Shown in pieces: positions 6,459 to 13,023 of a stretch of DNA of 13,023 nt; within the stretch, counting starts at the first letter, position 1, and each line of letters opens with the position of its first letter. The translations under genes were made by a program, and so were the position numbers. The notes beneath the pieces are model-generated. The model was not told where the DNA came from, did no database searches, and was given only the letters and a program-made list of their open reading frames with translations. Source of the stretch: Bacteroidota bacterium (lineage in GTDB: Bacteria; Bacteroidota; Ignavibacteria; UBA10030; UBA8401); NCBI GenBank assembly GCA_023229405.1, contig JALNZH010000075.1:1-13023 (forward strand), in the 5' to 3' direction.

Positions 6459-7484
6459 TTAGAAGTTAATTCCCAATGAGAATTTCTGAATATTCCGCAG
6501 CCGATGAAAATCCTGATAGGCATAATCCACATGAATAATGACGCTACCTAAAAAATATTGCTGAAGACCAAAACCGAATGTATATGATTCATCCGTGTTG
6601 GACAAAAACAACGATTTGTATCCCGATCGGAAAGAGATAAAATCACTGAAGATGTATTCTCCGCCAATATTAATGCTTTCATAGTTATCGCTCGGGTGTG
6701 ATGCATCAACAGCAAGAACGAGTCTGTTCGTTTCGTCTTGTAAAACATGAAATGCAAGGCCAACTTTAAAATTTAATGGTAATGCCCATTCTTCAGTGGA
6801 TAAGTCTGCAGGAATGCGGTCGTTATTTCCGCTCCCTTCGGGGTTCGGGTCGTGTAGAACGAGAGTATTTCCGCCACGCAGCTGCATCTTCTCCCCGAAG
6901 TTGGAGATCGCCATCCCAAGCACAACTCCCTCAAACGGAGTATCGTACCGCATTCCAAGATCGAATGCAAACGCACTGGCATTCATTCTCCATATTCGCT
7001 GGTGAATATACTTCGGATTAAAACCAATGGAAAAGTGATCGGTCAGTTTCAGTGCATAAGCCAGACTGACCGCGATATCGGCATATCCGAATGTTTCACC
7101 GGTGCCGTCTGGTTCGGTCACCGTCGTGACATCCATGTCGTTTACATCGGATGAGGTGACGCTAAAGCCGGCAGTTCCATAATCCCCCAGGGAAAATGAT
7201 CCGCCAATAAAATTGAATTTGATATCGGCAAACCACTGCGTATGTTCAAAAATAAATCCCTGATATCGCGCATCTGCCAATCCCGCTGGATTCCAATAGA
7301 GAGAGTTTTGATCGTCGGCGACAGCAACAAATGCACCGCCCATAGCCGTTGCACGCGTTCCTTGCGAAATGGAAAGGAATGATGCCGATGTCGTGCCGGC
7401 CTTAGAGACATCCGTAATAAACCCTTGTGCCGAAAGTTGTTCCAGTATGACGACACAAAGGATGAAATGGATAATTCTTTTCAT
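6459..7484 (-). CDS. PorV/PorQ-family outer-membrane beta-barrel protein
   Basis: 341 residues with a short signal peptide (MKRIIHFILCVVILEQLSAQ, cleavage after SA or SAQ). The N-terminal mature segment has the family signature: GTRATAMGGAFVAVADDQ followed by NSLYWNPAGLA (about residues 42-70). The remainder is repeated amphipathic strands of a FadL-like barrel, ending in SLGINF with a terminal Phe. In Bacteroidota, PorV carries T9SS cargo with a C-terminal sorting domain at the outer membrane, and PorQ is part of the same system; other paralogues have no assigned role. The gene lies between the large surface protein (74 bases upstream) and a T9SS-tailed phosphodiesterase (12 bases downstream), which fits a role in secretion or surface attachment. 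Only a weak Shine-Dalgarno (GAAGTGA) precedes the ATG. Assignment to the family is firm; PorV versus PorQ versus other paralogue cannot be decided by eye. Confidence 0.9.
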   Translation of the reverse strand: MKRIIHFILCVVILEQLSAQGFITDVSKAGTTSASFLSISQGTRATAMGGAFVAVADDQNSLYWNPAGLADARYQGFIFEHTQWFADIKFNFIGGSFSLGDYGTAGFSVTSSDVNDMDVTTVTEPDGTGETFGYADIAVSLAYALKLTDHFSIGFNPKYIHQRIWRMNASAFAFDLGMRYDTPFEGVVLGMAISNFGEKMQLRGGNTLVLHDPNPEGSGNNDRIPADLSTEEWALPLNFKVGLAFHVLQDETNRLVLAVDASHPSDNYESINIGGEYIFSDFISFRSGYKSLFLSNTDESYTFGFGLQQYFLGSVIIHVDYAYQDFHRLRNIQKFSLGINF

Positions 7485-7513
7485 AAAGTCACTTCTTTTG
7501 ATGTTCTTAGAAT

Positions 7514-7551
7514 CATCTGAAAAATTGGTTGAATTGAGATTTTTTCAGATG
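7514..7551 (-). other. Intercistronic stem-loop
   Basis: CATCTGAAAAA at 7514-7524 is perfectly complementary to TTTTTCAGATG at 7541-7551, giving an 11-bp stem with a 16-base loop. On the coding strand it begins 7 bases after the stop of the 1053-residue protein and lies upstream of the PorV/PorQ gene. The U-rich arm is inside the stem and no clean U-run follows, so it is a weak terminator at best. A processing, mRNA-stability or partial-attenuation hairpin that sets different expression levels for the flanking genes is the likelier reading. Confidence 0.6.
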
Positions 7552-7558
7552 TCTCTTC

Positions 7559-10500
7559 TTACTTAATCAATGCAAACCGACCGATATGCTCACCCATTCC
7601 CGGTGCATCTACATGAAAGATATATAAACCATAGGCGACATCCATACCGTCTTCAGTAATCAAGTCCCACGACAACGATCCATCATTGATGGTAGAATTT
7701 TTGTGCAGTGTTTTAATTAGAATGCCGGTCATCGTATAGATTCTGACTGTACATTGAGCGGGCAGGTGATTGAAACTAATTTTTCTCGTCCCTCTACCCG
7801 ACTGGAACAATGTTTTCTGTTCCCATTCGGCATTCGTTATATACGGATTTGGCACCACCGTAATATTGGAGAGAGAATATTTCGCCAACGTACGATCGAT
7901 ATATTGTGCATGTGTCGTAAAGGTAAAATAGTCACCAGATTTAAATGGCTTCCGTGTGCGGATAAAATATTTATCCCCATTTTTCGGATGAGCGACAACT
8001 GAATCAACCGGCATACCATACGAAACATTCCATACAACGGTAAAATTACCCGATGCAATATCACCTTCGATAATTTTTATAGAGTCGCCAAGAACAATTG
8101 TTTTCGCGGTATCAGTATGGTACACAATACACTTCACATACTTCCCCGTCGTACGGTTCAGAATTTTGAACTTCAGTTGCAATTGCGGATAATTAGGGAT
8201 CTCGCTCGGATCGATAAAAAGTGTTGTATCAACAACCGTATCAAAATATTGCAACTCATAATCATTCGGCAGCACAGCACTCTTACCGATGGGAACAAAA
8301 GCGTAATCCGGACCCACGTTCATGACGATGCTGCTATTTCCAAACAGCCACCCGGTGGAATCAGCATCCAACGAAATTACAGAATCATTTGTGACCGTTA
8401 CCATCATTCCAGAAAATGCCGGCGATGCACTGTGGATATCGATATGTGCAAAAATGGTATCGGAAGGGAATTTATAGACACCGTAAGATTCCGTTTTATA
8501 GGCCGGGGCAGCAACTTTTGAGTTAAATACTACTTTGTACTCATCTCCGTCTTTAATCCGGGCGGGATCAAGAACATTCACCGAGAGAGATCCAGTCCCC
8601 ACACCGTTTGCGTGATGCAGAACTCCTTGTACATGCGGTGGTACATATCCTGCCGCCTGGGCATTGGGGGTAACTACTGCACAATTGATATCGATAAATT
8701 TTAATGTGCCAGCAAAATCGACCGAAATTACTTTAGGACATTCGGTCGGCTGCAACCCCGTTTCGTTCTTTGCACTGTTTGGCACAAGACCCTGATCATA
8801 CGATACGACAGCATAATAATATCGCATGCCGTTTTTCACCGTGGAGTCGATATACGAATGACGCAATCCGGTATCGCTGCCGCGATAAAAATGCGCGCCA
8901 TTTATTCCAATCGGATCCGGTCCGGTGATGCTGTCCACCATATCGTACCGCGCCAACGGTTTCCAATACACCGGATCTCCGAACGAATTGGTGATCAGTT
9001 TTGCGTCATTAAATTCCGGATCAGTCGCCCGATAGATGCTGTATCCTTCAAAATCATTTTTTTGTAAGAATCTGTCATACGATTGTTCCGCATTGTTATC
9101 CCAATAAAGATGAACCTTTCTGTCTGCAGGAACAGCTTCAAGATGGGGTGTATACGGGGGCTGCGAAAAATTATAATTTGCATCATAAATCGCTTGAACT
9201 GTTTTTTTGTTAAAGATGACAATGTTCAAGTTATCACCGAAAACGAGCGCCATGGAGAACCGTTCGCGTCGATTCTTTTGCAGCTTAAAGGGACCTGATG
9301 CGAATACGATCTTTATATTCGTATTTTGGGTCGAGGTATCGAGAAATCCGCCGGTCATCTTCCCCCACATCGCATCATCATGTTTTGGCCAAACGTTCAC
9401 ATTGCTTAAGGGTTGAATCGAAACAGCCGTCAATCCAATTTGATCGGATTCATCTTTATCTGTTTCGTCGAAATTCGGTTCACCGTGAGTGGGCTTGCCG
9501 TCTCCTTCTCCTTCATCAGCTCCGCGATATTGTACATCAAAAGGACTGACACCATCGCTGCCAAGATCATCATTCAGCGGTTCATCAACATCCCACTTTC
9601 CATTATTGTTCAGGTCAGTATATCCATCCCAATCTTCATCATTATCAATATTATCATCACGACGCTCATCGACCATTTTAGCATTGAACGAAGAACCGTT
9701 GCGCCAGATCGCACCTCCGGTTTTCGTTGCATCGCCGTCATCATCGTAGGAATTCAATGCATTCCCCGGACTTTCCAAATACGCGTATCCGTAATACCCG
9801 GTTTTCCATTTGCCCGGTTCACCCACACCCAGGTAGCACCAAGTATAACAAAGATTGAGCTGTTCGTCCCGTGTAAAAAACGCGCTATTATTTACCTGAT
9901 TCTCGTCTCCAACACCGGGATCAGTAAAAAATCCGAATGCGGTTTGGTTATAATCATGGTCCGAGATATTGACGATATCGTAGTGCCAAAAGAGGATATC
10001 TTCAGCCAACACATGCGACCATTGAAATCCTCGAACCTCTACCCTGAGCCCCATGCCGCCACGCGTAGAATCCGAAGAGACAGGATAATAGTTAAACGGC
10101 GCACGGGTAAATTCCTTATCCTGCGCATCGTCAATAACGTAAAATGTTTCAAAGTCGGCATTCGTCACACCGCGTCCGAAGTACCCATACCAATATCCAT
10201 CCCATTTTGCCGCATCTGTTTCCGTCATCGGCACCTCAGCATTGGTTACCGAGTCGGTGCGGAAAAACAGCGAACGGGGCCAGTGATCAGGGAAGGAGGT
10301 AGAGTCGACATTTTTGGCGGGGTAATTTTTTATACTATTCGAATATCCGGGCACCGCTTCCATGCCCCACCGGCTGCCGTCTGCCGATGAAATATCCACT
10401 TCTTCTCGATACGCTGTTTCCACTGTCTTAAACGTTTTTCCATTTGCGGTAACATTTGCGCCGACCAGTAATGCAACACCATCAAGATATCGGTGACCTG

Positions 10501-10720
10501 TTCCCTTTGGCCATTCGCAGGAAGGATCGACAGGCCAATCTCCTATCTGCCCGTCATTATAATAGAGCGTACGAATTCTATTCCCATCCATCACGCCCGC
10601 CTTCCGATGCTTAAAATTTCCCTTCGGCTCGTGAAGATACTGTTGTGTACGGAGAGTCGGCTGGCTAAAGAGCAAAGCGTCAACGAACAACAATACCAGC
10701 ACGATAATTTTCTTTACCAT
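7559..10720 (-). CDS. Large exported surface protein with EF-hand-like Asp-rich segment, FnIII-like region and FlgD-like C-terminus
   Basis: 1053 residues; no specific function recognised. A signal peptide is clear (MVKKIIVLVLLFVDALLFSQ, cleavage near residue 19-20). Residues 30-320 are rich in Trp/Tyr/Gly and resemble an extracellular beta-structure. Residues 325-425 are very acidic and hold two abutting EF-hand-like loops: D361-x-D363-x-D365-G366-x-x-D369, and D369-x-N371-x-N373-G374-x-x-D377-x-x-E380. Residues 520-645 look like a fibronectin type III fold (YTPHLEAVPADRKVHLYWD, then GMRYYYAVVSYDQG). The end carries VVPNPY (955-960) and an FlgD-like or sorting-type module, VRIYTMTGILIKTL to GRFALIK. 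The ATG at 10720 is preceded by AAGGA at 10731-10735. It sits 24 bases after the receptor and before a PorV/PorQ-like barrel, so a role at the outer face of the outer membrane with those two is likely. This is inferred from context only. Confidence 0.85.
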   Translation of the reverse strand: MVKKIIVLVLLFVDALLFSQPTLRTQQYLHEPKGNFKHRKAGVMDGNRIRTLYYNDGQIGDWPVDPSCEWPKGTGHRYLDGVALLVGANVTANGKTFKTVETAYREEVDISSADGSRWGMEAVPGYSNSIKNYPAKNVDSTSFPDHWPRSLFFRTDSVTNAEVPMTETDAAKWDGYWYGYFGRGVTNADFETFYVIDDAQDKEFTRAPFNYYPVSSDSTRGGMGLRVEVRGFQWSHVLAEDILFWHYDIVNISDHDYNQTAFGFFTDPGVGDENQVNNSAFFTRDEQLNLCYTWCYLGVGEPGKWKTGYYGYAYLESPGNALNSYDDDGDATKTGGAIWRNGSSFNAKMVDERRDDNIDNDEDWDGYTDLNNNGKWDVDEPLNDDLGSDGVSPFDVQYRGADEGEGDGKPTHGEPNFDETDKDESDQIGLTAVSIQPLSNVNVWPKHDDAMWGKMTGGFLDTSTQNTNIKIVFASGPFKLQKNRRERFSMALVFGDNLNIVIFNKKTVQAIYDANYNFSQPPYTPHLEAVPADRKVHLYWDNNAEQSYDRFLQKNDFEGYSIYRATDPEFNDAKLITNSFGDPVYWKPLARYDMVDSITGPDPIGINGAHFYRGSDTGLRHSYIDSTVKNGMRYYYAVVSYDQGLVPNSAKNETGLQPTECPKVISVDFAGTLKFIDINCAVVTPNAQAAGYVPPHVQGVLHHANGVGTGSLSVNVLDPARIKDGDEYKVVFNSKVAAPAYKTESYGVYKFPSDTIFAHIDIHSASPAFSGMMVTVTNDSVISLDADSTGWLFGNSSIVMNVGPDYAFVPIGKSAVLPNDYELQYFDTVVDTTLFIDPSEIPNYPQLQLKFKILNRTTGKYVKCIVYHTDTAKTIVLGDSIKIIEGDIASGNFTVVWNVSYGMPVDSVVAHPKNGDKYFIRTRKPFKSGDYFTFTTHAQYIDRTLAKYSLSNITVVPNPYITNAEWEQKTLFQSGRGTRKISFNHLPAQCTVRIYTMTGILIKTLHKNSTINDGSLSWDLITEDGMDVAYGLYIFHVDAPGMGEHIGRFALIK

Positions 10721-10744
10721 CGATAAACATTCCTTATTGATACA

Positions 10745-13023
10745 TTAGAATTCTAGGCTACACCCTAGCCGGATTTGACGGGGCGCGGAATACGATGTCG
10801 GATCATTCATATATTCCTGCAGTGTGTTCAAACCGATAATCGGCGAAGCATTCTTCGAATAAAGGTCCCTGTTGGAACGACCCGTTGAAGCATACACACC
10901 CAATTCATTTTTTACGTCGAAGACATTATAAACGATACAAAACAGATTCAGCTTCAATGGATCGAGATCAATTTTCTTCTCCGCACGAAGATCCACGTTG
11001 AATGTTGACGGTTTCACTCCGCCATTTTCAAATCGTAATCCCTGTGATGTGCGCATATCTTCGGTATACGGAAATCCCGAGCCATATTGAAAAATTAATC
11101 CTGTCGTCCAATTGTCTAACTCACCAACCGTCATCGATACATTTAATGTTGAAGCTTGATCCCAATCCAGCGGAACAACCTTTTTATTGGTTTCAATCGG
11201 CGGATCGGTTTGGCTGTTATAGTAAACTTGGTACGGATCGGATGCATTACCTTCCGCTATTTGATAGGTGTAATCCATACTCGCACTGAAATAGTTTGCA
11301 AACCGCTTATCAAACGACAAGATAAATCCGCGAACATTTCCATAATCACGGTTAATAAACCGGGCGTACCGGGTTCCCTGATTTGTTTTGATAATTTCCA
11401 TTCCTAGTAGATTTCTGATGTTGCGGTAATACAGTGTAAAATCAAAACCGATTTCCGATGTTAACGCCTGCTGCAAACCGACTTCATACATCACCGTCCG
11501 TTCCGCTTTGAGATCCGGATTTCCTGTCACCGACGCAACCGATCCGCTTGCCGGCACAAGATATTCCGAATTGGTAAACAGGTTGTCGAAATTCGGGATC
11601 TGGAAGAAATGACCGTAGGAAAAGTGTACAATACCCTGATCGGTGATCGGGAAAGAAACTCCAAGGCGCGGACTCACCTGTATTTTTGTTGCCGCGTTAT
11701 TCATTACACCGGCGAGTGTTGAATCTGGCGAATCTTTCTCGCGCTCCGGATTTTTCAGATCAGCAAGGATTTTCCCGTTGGAACGAAAATAATCGAAGCG
11801 CAAGCCGGCATTGATAATCATGATATCATATTCCATTTTATCTTGCACATAGGCCGAGAACTCAAATGGCTTTTTTTCATACGACTGATTTCCAGGAGTT
11901 CCCAAATCGCGGTATCCGAGAGTAAATTTCGATGAAATGATCTTTTCACCGTCCAGAATGACAGTATCTGGAATACCTTCCGTCATATTGACAACACTGT
12001 AATCGTGGTTGTACAGTGTATGCCACCGCACTTCTGCACCGATACCTAATTTATGTTCCTTTGACAATTGTGATGAGAGCGCCCACTGCACAATTGATGA
12101 CTTCGTATTCCGTTCATACCGGCCCGTTTGATTTCCACCGGCGCGAAACGTATAGTTCGACGGAGGCGTGCCCTGTGTGGGATTGACATAGCGCGCATCA
12201 TATGGATTGCTGTATACTCCGCCATGGTAGGTGAAATAGTTCGATGAATATTTTACTGTTTGAAACGTGCTGTTGGAAAGTACATGTGATGCCTGCACAA
12301 TATGGACTGTACTTAAATGGAAGTGATTACTGATACCATCCGGCGTTCGCGAGAAGGAATGGTCATAATATTTTGCCTTATTCTCATCATAAAAAATGCT
12401 GTAACTGAACTTAATATCGGAGAACGCATAGGTGAACTTCCCGTTGAGAGAATATTTGCTGCTGGGATTCATCGGCACATAAACGCCGTCTCCGGAATAA
12501 TGATTCACATATCTGTTACGGTCCAGCGTATCAGGGTATGTGGGGGCAATATCCCATGTATTATAAACCCTCTTTCCGTATAAATATCCTTCGTCGTCAT
12601 AATATCGTCCGGTGAAGAAAAACGACAGGCGGTCATCAACATAAGACGGACCGCTGAGTGTCGCTTGGACATCTTTCATTCGGGAGAGCTGTACTTTCCC
12701 TAAGTTGAGATAGGTATCCGTATGAGTTGTTACATAATCTCCAACGTATCCGGAGATCATTCCGTGAAAATCTTTCCCTCCATCCTGCGTTACAATATTC
12801 ACGACACCGGACATTGCCTGACCGTATTCGGCGTTGAATGTTCCGCTGATCACTTCCATTTCTCTGATGGAAGAATTTTCTATTTGTACGCTCAATGAAC
12901 TGTTGAACGGATCCAGTACCGATATTCCATCAATTAAATATGAAACCTCACCGGCCCGGCCGCCGCGGAAGTGTCCGCCGACAACACCGGCCTGAAGATT
13001 CACAATCTGACCAACGTTCTCGA
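10745..13023 (-). CDS. TonB-dependent outer-membrane receptor, 5' end beyond window
   Basis: About 758 residues are visible: the end of the plug domain and the whole beta-barrel of a TonB-dependent receptor, which imports a bound ligand across the outer membrane using TonB/ExbBD energy. The open frame runs to the window edge, where it reads ENVGQIVNLQAGVVGG, so the GTG at 13001-13003 is internal and the true start lies outside. Plug signatures follow: HFRGGRAGEVSYLIDG, then NAEYGQAMSGVVNIVTQDGG. The rest is alternating aromatic barrel strands, including SPRLGVSFPITDQG and NPDLKAERTVMYEVGLQQ, ending in the outer-membrane-type terminal Phe (CSLEF). An N-terminal carboxypeptidase-like regulatory domain is usual in such receptors but cannot be seen. 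It is probably the first visible gene of an operon; the next start is 24 bases downstream. The ligand is unknown; the neighbours hint at a glycan or a surface/assembly role. The family call is secure. Confidence 0.95.
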   Translation of the reverse strand, partial: ENVGQIVNLQAGVVGGHFRGGRAGEVSYLIDGISVLDPFNSSLSVQIENSSIREMEVISGTFNAEYGQAMSGVVNIVTQDGGKDFHGMISGYVGDYVTTHTDTYLNLGKVQLSRMKDVQATLSGPSYVDDRLSFFFTGRYYDDEGYLYGKRVYNTWDIAPTYPDTLDRNRYVNHYSGDGVYVPMNPSSKYSLNGKFTYAFSDIKFSYSIFYDENKAKYYDHSFSRTPDGISNHFHLSTVHIVQASHVLSNSTFQTVKYSSNYFTYHGGVYSNPYDARYVNPTQGTPPSNYTFRAGGNQTGRYERNTKSSIVQWALSSQLSKEHKLGIGAEVRWHTLYNHDYSVVNMTEGIPDTVILDGEKIISSKFTLGYRDLGTPGNQSYEKKPFEFSAYVQDKMEYDIMIINAGLRFDYFRSNGKILADLKNPEREKDSPDSTLAGVMNNAATKIQVSPRLGVSFPITDQGIVHFSYGHFFQIPNFDNLFTNSEYLVPASGSVASVTGNPDLKAERTVMYEVGLQQALTSEIGFDFTLYYRNIRNLLGMEIIKTNQGTRYARFINRDYGNVRGFILSFDKRFANYFSASMDYTYQIAEGNASDPYQVYYNSQTDPPIETNKKVVPLDWDQASTLNVSMTVGELDNWTTGLIFQYGSGFPYTEDMRTSQGLRFENGGVKPSTFNVDLRAEKKIDLDPLKLNLFCIVYNVFDVKNELGVYASTGRSNRDLYSKNASPIIGLNTLQEYMNDPTSYSAPRQIRLGCSLEF

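Noticed and set aside
9413..10390. 325-codon open frame on the plus strand
   Set aside because: It is wholly antisense to the 1053-residue protein, has no Shine-Dalgarno or recognisable domain, and its product is a low-complexity Ile/Arg-rich shadow of the opposite strand.
13001..13003. GTG as the start of the TonB-dependent receptor
   Set aside because: The frame stays open to the window edge and the residues before it (ENVGQI) continue a normal plug-domain sequence, so the gene is truncated by the window rather than starting here.

Overview
The window reads as a piece of a Gram-negative chromosome from the Bacteroidota/Chlorobi/Ignavibacteria side of the FCB superphylum. The evidence is a TonB-dependent receptor with a Bacteroidota-style plug, a PorV/PorQ-family outer-membrane protein, and two secreted enzymes ending in the NYPNPFNP-type C-terminal sorting domain used by the type IX secretion system (T9SS). 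The style of these tails suggests Ignavibacteria or a close relative, but that placement is inference. All seven protein genes lie on the minus strand, so the text below runs from right to left, in the direction of transcription.

Right part (13023 to 5358): a tightly spaced set of four genes. It starts with a TonB-dependent receptor cut by the window edge. A 1053-residue exported protein follows after 24 bases; it has an acidic segment with two abutting EF-hand-like loops, an FnIII-like part and an FlgD-like end. Next, after 74 bases, comes a PorV/PorQ-family barrel, and 12 bases further a secreted glycerophosphodiester phosphodiesterase with a T9SS tail. These look like one operon for an outer-membrane/cell-surface uptake and secretion unit.

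Middle (5357 to 1901): a 249-base gap filled by a palindromic element with 11-base terminal inverted repeats, then an HGSNAT/NagX-like membrane acyltransferase (DUF5009), a 148-base gap with an inverted repeat, and a GH20 beta-N-acetylhexosaminidase with a T9SS tail. The last two suggest use of amino-sugar glycans (chitin, peptidoglycan or host-type glycans).

Left part (1835 to 819): an exported alpha/beta hydrolase of the homoserine O-acetyltransferase (MetX) superfamily, closed by an intrinsic terminator. Bases 1 to 760 hold no credible protein gene but are rich in structure: two complex palindromic elements, a perfect 16-bp hairpin that looks like a bidirectional terminator, and a long bulged inverted repeat.

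No CRISPR array, tRNA, rRNA, transposase or phage gene was seen. The most interesting ideas are: the acetyltransferase plus GH20 pair as a possible re-acetylate-then-cleave route; the receptor/EF-hand surface protein/PorV-like trio next to T9SS cargo; a phosphodiesterase whose usual E-x-K metal/catalytic pair reads H-x-Y; and the dense extragenic palindromes.
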